17,081 nt of DNA. Origin: Bradyrhizobium sp. (lineage in GTDB: Bacteria; Pseudomonadota; Alphaproteobacteria; Rhizobiales; Xanthobacteraceae). Of the stretch, positions 7,209-14,261 are shown piece by piece. Below the pieces are notes generated by a model. The model ran no database searches, was not told the origin of the DNA, and was given only the letters and a program-made list of their open reading frames with translations. How positions within the stretch are numbered: position 1 is the first letter of the stretch; each line of letters starts with the position of its first letter. The stretch lies in contig JAFAUV010000062.1 of NCBI GenBank assembly GCA_019243075.1, positions 1 to 17,081 on the forward strand. Reading direction: 5' to 3'. The position numbers and the translations under genes were made by a program.

Positions 7209-7240
7209 GGGCCGAACGCCGTCATCCCGAATGGCGCCTT

Positions 7241-7327
7241 GTAGAGCGGGCAAGGCCAAGCGTGCCCACCATCAAGAGCACAATGCAGGTGGTGGGCACG
7301 CCGCAAGAGCGCCTTTGGCCACCCTAC
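7241..7327 (+). repeat. Palindromic intergenic element (GKAKRAHH type) between convergent genes
   Basis: An ~87-bp element with a perfect 10-bp inner stem, CGTGCCCACC (7261-7270) / GGTGGGCACG (7291-7300), and outer arms GTAGAGCGGGCAAGGCC (7241-7257) against GGCCACCCTAC (7317-7327), imperfectly paired. Its accidental translation contains GKAKRAHH, a peptide I recall from a widespread Bradyrhizobium intergenic repeat. It fills the 138-nt gap between the ABC binding-protein gene and clpS, which converge here, so it may end transcription from both sides. Confidence 0.75.
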
Positions 7328-7346
7328 GCCTGACCGCCTTGAGCCG

Positions 7347-7592
7347 CTATTGCGGTTCGACCAGGCAACGTAGAGGATAGTGATTTTGCCGCGCCAGCGC
7401 GGTCACGCGCTCGGCAACCTCCAAGGCACGTGCAGGCTCATAGATGCCGCACACACCGCTGCCGTCGCGATGAATTTCGAGCACCATCTTGAGTGCCTCT
7501 TCGCGTGTCTTACCGAAGATGTCCTCCAGGACCCGAAGCACGAATTCCATCGTCGTCTTGTCGTCATTCATCAGCAACACCTTGGCGGCCAT
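7347..7592 (-). CDS. clpS: ClpS-type N-end rule adaptor, short form without N-terminal extension
   Basis: ClpS hands proteins with destabilising N-terminal residues to the ClpA unfoldase for degradation by ClpAP. This 81-residue protein has the complete core: LMNDDKTTMEFV (residues 7-18), EEALKMVLEIHRDGSGVCG (31-49) and HYPLRC (71-76). The N-degron pocket residues known from Caulobacter ClpS correspond to N9, D11, M15, V18, M36, I40, H41 and L74, so binding should be intact. The flexible N-terminal extension that usual ClpS proteins (~100-120 residues) use to drive transfer to ClpA is absent. The frame upstream is open for some distance but offers no ATG, GTG or TTG in a good place, and GGGAGAG precedes the ATG at 7592. 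It may be the second, ClpS2-like paralogue known in several alphaproteobacteria. No clpA is adjacent. It follows the MFS gene by 66 nt and may be its operon tail. Confidence 0.9.
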   Translation of the reverse strand: MAAKVLLMNDDKTTMEFVLRVLEDIFGKTREEALKMVLEIHRDGSGVCGIYEPARALEVAERVTALARQNHYPLRCLVEPQ

Positions 7593-7658
7593 GTCTCGCT
7601 CTCCCGGGATTTCCGCTAGGAGATAGTGGCTCGCCGTTGGGCAACAATAGGCGCAGCG

Positions 7659-8903
7659 CTAGCGGGCCTTCCCTGAAAGCGTCTTCGCGGCGATCACCAG
7701 CGCCAGCGCGATCAGGGCGCCGGCGAGCAGGAACGGCGCGCCGGGCAGCTTGAAGGGCGCGTGATCGCCGATGAAAAACGCAAAGGTCAGGGTGAACAGG
7801 AAGGGCCCGAGCATCTCAGAGAGGCCCTGCACGCTCGAGGTCGCGCCCTGCAACTGGCCCTGCTGGTCGGCTGCCACCTCTTGGGTCATCAGTGCCTGCG
7901 TCGCGGCGCCGGCGACGCCCCATAGCGCCATGATCGGAATGCCGATGCAGAACAGCAGTCCCGTCGGTGCCGCGCCATAGATGAAAAAGCCGGCGGCGCC
8001 GAACACGAGCCCGAACAGCAGCGCGCGACGTTCGCCAAGCCATTGCACCATCGGCCCGATCGCCATGCCCTGCACCGCCATCGAGCAGACGCCGACGATG
8101 GCGAGCGTCAGGCCGACCGCCCAGACGTCCCAGCCATAGCGATAGCTCGCATAGAGCACGAAGGTCGAGGGCAGCGCGACATGGGCGAGCTGCGCGAAGA
8201 AATTCGAGACCTGCAATCCCGCCAGCACGCGGTTCGAACGCAAGAGCTGCAGCACGCCAATCGGATTGGCGCTCTTCCAATGAAACGGCGCGCGGCGCGC
8301 GGGCGGCAGCGACTCCGGCAGGATGAGGAGACCGTACAGGCCGTTGGCGAGGCTCAGGCCGGCGGCGAGCCAGAACGGCAGCCGCGGTGAGATATCACCG
8401 AGCAGGCCGCCCAGCGCCGGGCCAAGGATGAAGCCCGCGCCGAACGCGACGCCGATCTTGCCGAAATACGCCGCGCGCTGCTCCGGCGGCGTCACGTCGG
8501 CGATATAGGCGAACGCCGTCGAGATGCTGGCCGAGGTGATGCCGGAGATCAGCCGTCCGACGAACAGCCAGGAAAGCGACGGCGCCAGCGCCATCAGCAC
8601 ATAATCCGCCGAGAGCCCGAAATTCGACAGCAGCACCACCGGCCGCCGGCCGAACCGGTCGGAGAGGCCGCCCAGGACCGGCGAGAACAGGAACTGCATC
8701 AGCGCCCAGCCGGTGCCGAACAGGCCGAAGATGCGCGCCGCACGCGCGGTGTCGTTGTCGACAAAACTCTCGATCAGCTTGGGCAGGACGGGAATGATCA
8801 CGCCGAGCGCGATCATGTCCAAAAGGATGGTGACGAAGATGAAAGCAACCGCCGCGCCCCGCGCCGCCGTTGCGCTGGCAGCCTCGGACGTCCCCTCGCT
8901 CAT
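7659..8903 (-). CDS. MFS drug/proton antiporter, TetA-like
   Basis: This 414-residue inner-membrane protein has about twelve hydrophobic segments and the TetA-type MFS signatures: acidic D29 in the first segment (VTILLDMIALGVIIPVLP), motif A GGLSDRFGRRPVV at residues 78-90, and an antiporter motif C region AFGAGFILGPALGG at ~153-166. Proteins of this group export tetracyclines or other small molecules in exchange for protons. TetA-like annotation of chromosomal members often does not mean resistance, and I see no neighbouring tetR-type regulator. The ATG at 8903 overlaps the der stop as ATGA, so translation is probably coupled to der; a GGAAGCGG stretch lies just upstream inside der. A much longer in-frame reading to 9359 is only the shadow of der. 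Specificity is unknown. Confidence 0.9.
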   Translation of the reverse strand: MSEGTSEAASATAARGAAVAFIFVTILLDMIALGVIIPVLPKLIESFVDNDTARAARIFGLFGTGWALMQFLFSPVLGGLSDRFGRRPVVLLSNFGLSADYVLMALAPSLSWLFVGRLISGITSASISTAFAYIADVTPPEQRAAYFGKIGVAFGAGFILGPALGGLLGDISPRLPFWLAAGLSLANGLYGLLILPESLPPARRAPFHWKSANPIGVLQLLRSNRVLAGLQVSNFFAQLAHVALPSTFVLYASYRYGWDVWAVGLTLAIVGVCSMAVQGMAIGPMVQWLGERRALLFGLVFGAAGFFIYGAAPTGLLFCIGIPIMALWGVAGAATQALMTQEVAADQQGQLQGATSSVQGLSEMLGPFLFTLTFAFFIGDHAPFKLPGAPFLLAGALIALALVIAAKTLSGKAR

Positions 8904-10297
8904 GACAGCCGCTTCCGCTTGTGTGCGAAGGGGTTGGCTTTTTCGCGCAGCGTGATCCGCACCGGCGTACCCGGCAGGTCGAAGGCCTGGCGCAGCGAAT
9001 TGGTGAGATAGCGCAAATAGGATTGCGGGATCGCATCGGCGCGCGAGCAGAACAGCACGAAGCTCGGCGGGCGCGCCTTGGTCTGGGTGATGTAGTTCAG
9101 CTTCAACCGCCGTCCCGAGACCGCCGGCGGCGGGTTCGCTTGTATGGCCTGCTCGAACCAGCGATTGAGCGCCGAGGTCGGAACGCGCCTGTTCCAGACC
9201 GCATAGGCCTCGACGATCGCCTGCATCAGGCGGTCGATGCCCTCGCCCATCAATCCGGACACTGCCACGACCGGCACACCGACCACCTGCGGCAGCCAGT
9301 GATCGGCATCCTTGCGCAGCGCGGAAATCTGCCCGGGCTTGCCTTCCATCAAATCCCATTTGTTGACGGCGATAACCAGCGCCCGCCCCTCGCGCTCGAT
9401 CAAATCGGCGATGCGCAGATCCTGCTCCTCGAACCGGTTCCGAGCATCCATCATCATCACGACGACCTCGGCAAAGCGCACCGCCCGCAGCGCATCCGCC
9501 ACCGAAAGTTTTTCCAGCTTCTCCTCGATCCGCGAGCGGCGGCGGAGCCCTGCGGTATCGAACACACGGAAGTCGCGGCCCTTCCAGGTGATTTCGACCG
9601 CGATGGAATCGCGCGTGGTGCCGGCCTCGGGGCCGGTCAGGAGCCTCTCCTCGCCGGCGAGATGGTTGATCAGGGTCGATTTTCCGGCATTGGGCCGGCC
9701 GACAATGGCGACGCGGATCGGACGTGTCGCGGAATCCTCTTCCGCGTCGTCCTGGGTCGCCTGCTCTTGTTCCGGCGGCGCCGGCATAAGCGCGCGCAGC
9801 GCCTCGTAGAGATCGCCCATGCCTTCGCCATGCTCGGCGGAAATCTGAATGGGATCGCCGAGCCCCAGCGCATAGGCCTCCATCGCGCCGGCATCGCCGT
9901 GCTTGCCCTCGCTCTTGTTTGCGAGCAGCAGCACCGGCTTGTCGGCGCGGCGCGCGAAATCGGCAAAGACGCGGTCGGTCGGCGTAAGGCCGGCGCGGGC
10001 GTCGACCACGAACATCAGGGCGTCCGCAAGCCTGATCGCGGTCTCGGTCTGCTCCCGCATTCGCGCGGTCAGCATGCCCCTGGTCCCCTCTTTTGCGCCT
10101 CCCTTGGCGCCTTCGTCCAGCCCCGCGGTATCGATGATGGTGAATTCGAGATCGCCGAGTTTCGCCTCGCCCTCGCGGCGGTCGCGCGTGACGCCGGGCT
10201 CGTCATCGACCAGCGCGAGCTTCTGTCCGACCAGACGGTTGAACAGCGTCGATTTACCGACATTGGGCCGGCCGATAATGGCAATCGTGAAAGGCAT
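8900..10297 (-). CDS. der: Ribosome assembly GTPase Der (EngA)
   Basis: Der is a tandem GTPase needed for 50S subunit maturation. From the ATG at 10297 it has 465 residues. First G domain: GRPNVGKS at 9-16, DTAG at 56-59, NKSE at 127-130. A linker rich in Q, E and D (about 174-192) precedes the second G domain: GRPNAGKS at 200-207, DTAG at 247-250, NKWD at 312-315. The C-terminal KH-like domain (~355-465) ends in the basic FAHKRKRLS tail. The first G4 motif has Glu in place of the usual Asp. A TTG at 10333 would add 12 residues (TAPPQPRTDTF...) but the ATG sits directly before the conserved MPFTIAIIGRP. The gene follows the lipoprotein gene by 55 nt and overlaps the MFS gene by 4 nt. Confidence 0.97.
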   Translation of the reverse strand: MPFTIAIIGRPNVGKSTLFNRLVGQKLALVDDEPGVTRDRREGEAKLGDLEFTIIDTAGLDEGAKGGAKEGTRGMLTARMREQTETAIRLADALMFVVDARAGLTPTDRVFADFARRADKPVLLLANKSEGKHGDAGAMEAYALGLGDPIQISAEHGEGMGDLYEALRALMPAPPEQEQATQDDAEEDSATRPIRVAIVGRPNAGKSTLINHLAGEERLLTGPEAGTTRDSIAVEITWKGRDFRVFDTAGLRRRSRIEEKLEKLSVADALRAVRFAEVVVMMMDARNRFEEQDLRIADLIEREGRALVIAVNKWDLMEGKPGQISALRKDADHWLPQVVGVPVVAVSGLMGEGIDRLMQAIVEAYAVWNRRVPTSALNRWFEQAIQANPPPAVSGRRLKLNYITQTKARPPSFVLFCSRADAIPQSYLRYLTNSLRQAFDLPGTPVRITLREKANPFAHKRKRLS

Positions 10298-10352
10298 GAA
10301 CGTGTCGGTGCGCGGTTGGGGCGGCGCGGTCAATTAGATCAGACTGACAAAA

Positions 10353-10976
10353 CTAACGGGTGAACGACCCGCCCGGCAGCGGCGCCGGGAACGGCTGCTG
10401 CGATTGCTGGGCGGCCTGAGCCGGCTGGTTGGATGGCGTCGCCTGAGCCTGCGCAGGCGGAGACGCCGCGTTGGGATCGGACGGCGGCGCAGTGGTGCGC
10501 TTGCGCGCGATCTTCTTCTTGGGCGGCGGAGCGGCCTGTGTTCCGTCATCCTGCGAGGCCGCAGCCGTCTCGCCATCCGGCTCGGCGCCGGGCTGATCGG
10601 CAGGCGCCGTGGCGACGGTTGCCGCCCCCTGCGACTTGGCCTTGGCTTTGGCCTTCTTCACCGCCTGCGGACTGCCGGGCGGCGGCTCCAGCGGCTGCTG
10701 GGGTTGTGGGGCCGGCTGTGCGGCCAGCGCCTGCGCGTTCGGGTCATCCTGCTGCTGCGCGCCCTTGTAGAGCTCCTTCGGCACGCCCTGTTCCAGGCCC
10801 GGCACGCCGTCGGGGAACACGGGCTTGCGCTCGCCCGGCAGCTTCTTCTTGGTGTCGAGCCAGTCGAGCAGATCGGTCGGGTCCCAGCCTGCGCCTAAGC
10901 CAGAGGAGCAGCCCGCGAGCACGCCCGAGAACGCGATCAGGACGGCGGCTGCGATCAGGCGTTGCGGACGGCGCAT
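10353..10976 (-). CDS. Proline/alanine/glutamine-rich lipoprotein in the bamB position
   Basis: The 207-residue product begins with a lipoprotein signal peptide (MRRPQRLIAAAVLIAFSGVL) and lipobox LAGC with C23, predicting a lipid-anchored, probably outer-membrane protein. After the Cys, residues 24-70 look ordered (GWDPTDLLDWLDTKKKLPGER, then a region with PDGVPGLEQGVPKEL). From about residue 75 on it is low complexity: P, A and Q runs, a lysine/alanine stretch KKAKAKAKSQG at ~107-117, and PKKKIARKR. I recognise no enzymatic domain. It lies between a YfgM-like TPR gene (29 nt upstream) and der (55 nt downstream), where many proteobacteria have bamB. The LPGER segment recalls, from memory, the linker after the lipid anchor of alphaproteobacterial BamB-like proteins, but no propeller follows. 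The ATG at 10976 is preferred over an upstream in-frame start at 11105 because only it places the signal peptide at the N-terminus. Confidence 0.8.
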   Translation of the reverse strand: MRRPQRLIAAAVLIAFSGVLAGCSSGLGAGWDPTDLLDWLDTKKKLPGERKPVFPDGVPGLEQGVPKELYKGAQQQDDPNAQALAAQPAPQPQQPLEPPPGSPQAVKKAKAKAKSQGAATVATAPADQPGAEPDGETAAASQDDGTQAAPPPKKKIARKRTTAPPSDPNAASPPAQAQATPSNQPAQAAQQSQQPFPAPLPGGSFTR

Positions 10977-11005
10977 GGTCGATCTCTCGGTCAAGCTCGT
11001 GGCCT

Positions 11006-11659
11006 CTAGCTCTTCGCCACCGGCGGCAGCAAAGCCTGCAGCGCTTCGGCGCGCGAGCGCAGGCTCGGCGGCGTATCGGCGTCGGCGGAAATCTGGTCCA
11101 GCCAAAGCCGGGCCTGTCCGGTGTCATTGGCGCGAAACGCGGACAACGCAAGCAGTTCGCGTGCGCTGTGGCGGAATGCCGCCGACGGCACCGTCTCCGG
11201 TTCGAGCCGTTGCTTCATGTCGGCGTAAGTCGCGCTGTCGACGAGCAGGCCCGCGGCGCGAATCCGCGCCAGTTCCTGCTGCTCGGCGCCGACCGAACCG
11301 TCGGCGGCAAGATCGTCGAACATCTTCGCCGCGGCCTTGGGATCGCGGCTCGCGACCTCGCCGGCCTGGCGGAATCGCGACAGCAGGCGATAGCCATAGG
11401 GCGCCTTGCTCACGAGCTCGGCAAAGGCCTTTTCCGCTTCCTCATGTTTGCCCTGCTCGGAGAGCTCGACGGCGCGGTTGAAGGCTTCGCTGGCCTTGGC
11501 AGCCTTCTCGGCCTCGACATATTGATAGCCGCGCCAGCCGCCGACCGCCGCGATGACCAGAAGCGCCAATGCGATGATGTAGATCGAGTACCTGTCCCAC
11601 AGCCTCTTGAGCTGCTCGCGACGAACTTCCTCATCTACTTCGTCAAATAATTCAGTCAC
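11006..11659 (-). CDS. YfgM-like membrane-anchored TPR protein
   Basis: The 217-residue protein has an acidic, cytoplasmic N-terminus (TELFDEVDEEVRREQ), one membrane segment at about residues 26-45 (YIIALALLVIAAVGGW), and a periplasmic helical region with TPR-like repeats (AFNRAVELSEQGKHEEAEKAFAELV; later ALSAFRANDTGQARLWLDQI). This is the architecture of the TPR_21/YfgM family, which in E. coli associates with the SecYEG translocon and periplasmic chaperones. The gene order to a lipoprotein gene and der matches yfgM-bamB-der and supports the assignment. The start is GTG at 11659; no ATG fits the conserved N-terminus, and a G-rich GGGATGGGATA tract lies about 10 nt upstream. It is probably the first gene of the transcript running to the MFS gene, with its promoter in the 170-nt gap upstream, although I cannot place clear -35/-10 boxes. 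Confidence 0.88.
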   Translation of the reverse strand: MTELFDEVDEEVRREQLKRLWDRYSIYIIALALLVIAAVGGWRGYQYVEAEKAAKASEAFNRAVELSEQGKHEEAEKAFAELVSKAPYGYRLLSRFRQAGEVASRDPKAAAKMFDDLAADGSVGAEQQELARIRAAGLLVDSATYADMKQRLEPETVPSAAFRHSARELLALSAFRANDTGQARLWLDQISADADTPPSLRSRAEALQALLPPVAKS

Positions 11660-11785
11660 TTAAGGGTATCCCATCCCCGGATATGCGGAGAGCGCGGCGC
11701 GCCGCTCACCGCTGCCTATGAGGGCCGCGTTACCCTAACGATATGGCGGTGGCAAGGCAAAGTGAGCCGGATCAAAGTGTTAACA

Positions 11786-11798
11786 GGGAAATGTTCCC
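11786..11798. repeat. Small perfect dyad GGGAA-ATG-TTCCC
   Basis: A 13-bp inverted repeat with a 3-nt spacer in the 170-nt gap between the acyl-CoA synthetase stop (31 nt away) and the YfgM-like start. It could be an operator for the downstream cluster or a weak terminator hairpin. No T run follows on the minus strand. Chance is also possible. Confidence 0.3.
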
Positions 11799-11829
11799 GT
11801 GGCCGTTCAAGGATTTAGCGGCACTCCCG

Positions 11830-13422
11830 TCAGGTCCCGAGCCTGTCCCGCAATTGGCGTTTCAACACCTTGCCGTTGGCATTGCGCGGCAACGGTTCGA
11901 TGCTGAGTTGCATCGTTTCCGGCACCTTGTAGTCGGCGAGCCGCTCGGCACACCAGGCGCGCAGCGTTTCGCTGGAGACGCCATCGCGCGTCACCACGAC
12001 GGCATGCACGCGCTCGCCGAGCACCGGGCACGGCTTGGCGATGATCGCGCTCTCGATCACGCTGCTGTGGCCGGCGAGCACGGATTCGACCTCGGCGGAA
12101 TAGATTTTCAAGCCGCCACGATTGATCATGTCCTTCTGCCGGTCGAACACGCGCACGACATGGTCGGCGTCCACCGAGCCGAGATCGCCGGAGTGCCAGA
12201 AGCCGCCCGTAAAACTCTGCGCCGTCGCCTTCGGATTATTCCAGTAGCCCCTGACGACGGAGCCAGAGCGAATCCACAATTCGCCGATCTCGCCCGGCGG
12301 CAGCTCCCTGCCCTCGGCATCGACCGCAATGATGGTGGCGCCCGGACAGGGCAGGCCGACGCTGTCGACATAGTTGGCGGTCAATTCGCCGGGCATGATG
12401 GTCGAGGGCGACGTGGTTTCGGTCGCGCCATAGCAATTCATCAACTTCAGGCCAGGCAATTTCACCGCGAGGCGCTCGATGGTCGCAACCGGCATCGGCG
12501 CGCCGCCGAAGCCGCCAATGCGCCAGGACCGCAGGTCGTAGCGGGCGAAATCCGGCTGCAACAGGCAGAGATTGTACATTGCCGGCACCAGCACCGTATA
12601 GGTGACGCGCTCCCGCGCCGCCAGCTTCAGATAATCGGCCGCCTTGAATTCCGCGGCGATGATCAGCGTGCCGGCGCAGGCGGCCATGGTGGTGATGTTG
12701 GCGACAGCACCGGTGACATGGGCTAGCGGCACCGCGGCGATGCAGCGATCCTTTGCAGAGAGCGCCATAGTGAAGGCAAAGATCATCGAGGAATGGATGA
12801 TGTTGCAATGGGCGAGCATCGCGCCTTTCGGCCGCCCGGTCGTACCGGAGGTGTAGAGGATCATGGCGGTGTCCTCCTCTCCGACCTCGGCCGCCTCCTG
12901 CAGCGGCGGGTGATCGGCGATACGCGCGAAGGTCGATCGCCCGGCATCGTCGTCGACGATGACCCGATGGATGAGATCAGGAACCTCCTTCGCATCGGGC
13001 ACGCGCTCGGCCAGCGAAGCCTCGTGAATCAGGAGCCTGGCGCCGCAATCGCTCAGCACATAGGCGATTTCCGGCTTTTGCTGGCGCGTGCCGAGCAAGA
13101 CCGTCACCAGCCCGGCCTGCGCCGCGGCAAACAGGATGAGGGGAAACTCGATCCGGTTGCCCAGCAGCAGCGCAACGCGGTCGCCGCGCTGCAGGCCGAG
13201 CTTGCCGAAACCCTTGGCGATCTCCTGCGCGCGGCGGACGGTCTCGCGCCAGGACAGGCGCTTGTCGCCGCAGACGAGCGCTTCGCCATCGCCATTGCGC
13301 GCGGCCGCCTGCTCGACCATCGCCCAGAGGTTCTTGGGCCGCTCGCAAAACGCCGGCACCACGCGGTCGCCGAAGCGCGCTTCGAGACGCATTGCAGGTA
13401 TCGCAGCGTTCGACCAGTCCAT
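11830..13422 (-). CDS. AMP-dependent acyl-CoA synthetase/ligase
   Basis: This 530-residue class I adenylate-forming enzyme should activate a carboxylic acid to its acyl-AMP and then to the CoA thioester. All core motifs are present: the phosphate loop LYTSGTTGRPKG at residues 189-200, YGATE at 331-335, SGDLG with D413, the hinge region DRQKDMINRGG at 427-437, and the C-terminal catalytic lysine K518 in PRNANGKVLKRQL. Length and motif spacing fit fatty-acyl or aryl-CoA ligases rather than acetyl-CoA synthetase, which is longer. The substrate cannot be read from sequence. It starts 11 nt after the panB stop and so is very likely cotranslated with it. The ATG at 13422 opens a conserved-looking N-terminus. 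It is soluble, without signal peptide. Confidence 0.94.
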   Translation of the reverse strand: MDWSNAAIPAMRLEARFGDRVVPAFCERPKNLWAMVEQAAARNGDGEALVCGDKRLSWRETVRRAQEIAKGFGKLGLQRGDRVALLLGNRIEFPLILFAAAQAGLVTVLLGTRQQKPEIAYVLSDCGARLLIHEASLAERVPDAKEVPDLIHRVIVDDDAGRSTFARIADHPPLQEAAEVGEEDTAMILYTSGTTGRPKGAMLAHCNIIHSSMIFAFTMALSAKDRCIAAVPLAHVTGAVANITTMAACAGTLIIAAEFKAADYLKLAARERVTYTVLVPAMYNLCLLQPDFARYDLRSWRIGGFGGAPMPVATIERLAVKLPGLKLMNCYGATETTSPSTIMPGELTANYVDSVGLPCPGATIIAVDAEGRELPPGEIGELWIRSGSVVRGYWNNPKATAQSFTGGFWHSGDLGSVDADHVVRVFDRQKDMINRGGLKIYSAEVESVLAGHSSVIESAIIAKPCPVLGERVHAVVVTRDGVSSETLRAWCAERLADYKVPETMQLSIEPLPRNANGKVLKRQLRDRLGT

Positions 13423-13433
13423 GATGCGACCTG

Positions 13434-14258
13434 TCAGCCCTTTTCCTTCATGCCGTACACATGCTCCGGCCCCGGAAACGCCCGCGAGCGCACGTCCCTG
13501 GCGTAAGCCCCGACCGCGGCCTCGATCGCAGGCCCGAGATCGCCGTAGCGTCGCACGAATTTCGGCGTCCGCGGCGAAAGCCCGAGCATGTCCTCGAGCA
13601 CCAGCACCTGGCCGTCGCAGGCGGCGCTGGCGCCAATGCCGATGGTCGGCACAGCAATGCTCTGCGTGATCTTGCGCGCCAACGGCTCGGCGACCGCCTC
13701 GATCACGATCGAGAAGGCGCCGGCCTGCGCTATCGCCTGGGCATCCTTTTCAATCGGCTCCCAGCTGCCCTCCTCGCGGCCCTGGGCGCGAAAGGAGCCG
13801 AGCGTGTTGATCGATTGCGGCGTCAGCCCGACATGGCCCATCACCGGAATGCCGCGTTCGGCGAGGAACGCGACCGTCTCCGCCATCCGCACGCCGCCTT
13901 CGAGCTTGACGGCGCCGCACTGCGTTTCCTTCATGATGCGGACCGCGGAATGAAACGCCTGCTCCTTGGCTGCCTCATAGGAGCCGAAGGGCATGTCGAC
14001 CACGACCAGCGCATGCGCCGAGCCGCGCATCACGGCGCGCCCCTGCAGGATCATCATGTCTAACGTGACCGGAACGGTCGTGTCGAATCCGTGCATGACA
14101 TTGCCGAGGGAATCGCCGACCAGGATCACGTCGCAATGACGATCGACCAGCGCCGCGGTGTGGGCGTGGTAGGACGTGAGCATCACGATCGGGTCGCCGC
14201 CCTTACGGGCGTGAATATCAGGCGCCGTCTTGCGCCGGACCGCCGATTGTACCGACAT
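13434..14258 (-). CDS. panB: 3-methyl-2-oxobutanoate hydroxymethyltransferase (ketopantoate hydroxymethyltransferase)
   Basis: PanB adds a hydroxymethyl group from methylenetetrahydrofolate to 2-oxoisovalerate, giving ketopantoate for pantothenate and CoA synthesis. The 274-residue length is typical. Metal-binding and active-site elements are visible: LVGDSLGNV with D49, VVVDMPFGSY with D88, VKLEGG with K118 and E120, GHVGLTPQS, and the general-base position E187 in IEAVAE. The TIGIGAS segment (active-site closure) and the C-terminal KFVRRYGDLG are also typical. The usual partner panC is not adjacent. Instead panB lies 3 nt after an NnrU-family gene and 11 nt before an acyl-CoA synthetase gene, forming a tight operon. 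The ATG at 14258 fits the family's N-terminal length. Confidence 0.97.
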   Translation of the reverse strand: MSVQSAVRRKTAPDIHARKGGDPIVMLTSYHAHTAALVDRHCDVILVGDSLGNVMHGFDTTVPVTLDMMILQGRAVMRGSAHALVVVDMPFGSYEAAKEQAFHSAVRIMKETQCGAVKLEGGVRMAETVAFLAERGIPVMGHVGLTPQSINTLGSFRAQGREEGSWEPIEKDAQAIAQAGAFSIVIEAVAEPLARKITQSIAVPTIGIGASAACDGQVLVLEDMLGLSPRTPKFVRRYGDLGPAIEAAVGAYARDVRSRAFPGPEHVYGMKEKG

Positions 14259-14261
14259 TTT

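Noticed and set aside
7159..7380. A 73-codon ORF containing GKAKRAHH at the end of the ABC binding-protein gene
   Set aside because: It is translation of the palindromic element in a frame overlapping the real gene. There is no sign of coding constraint.
7659..8903. Tetracycline resistance gene tetA
   Set aside because: Motifs fit the TetA-like MFS group, but there is no divergent tetR and no mobile context, so a resistance call would overstate the evidence.
8904..9359. An N-terminal extension of the MFS exporter by 152 residues
   Set aside because: The extension is antisense-free but out of frame with der on the same strand, has no membrane segments, and the ATG at 8903 in the ATGA overlap gives a normal MFS length.
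8921..10363. A 480-codon open frame on the plus strand antisense to der
   Set aside because: It covers der almost exactly and has the Q/R/H-rich composition of a shadow frame. Der has all G motifs on the minus strand.
11660..11829. Sigma-70 promoter for the YfgM-like operon
   Set aside because: Several TTGA/TTGC-like hexamers occur on the minus strand, but none has a convincing -10 box at 16-18 nt spacing, so I do not annotate a promoter.
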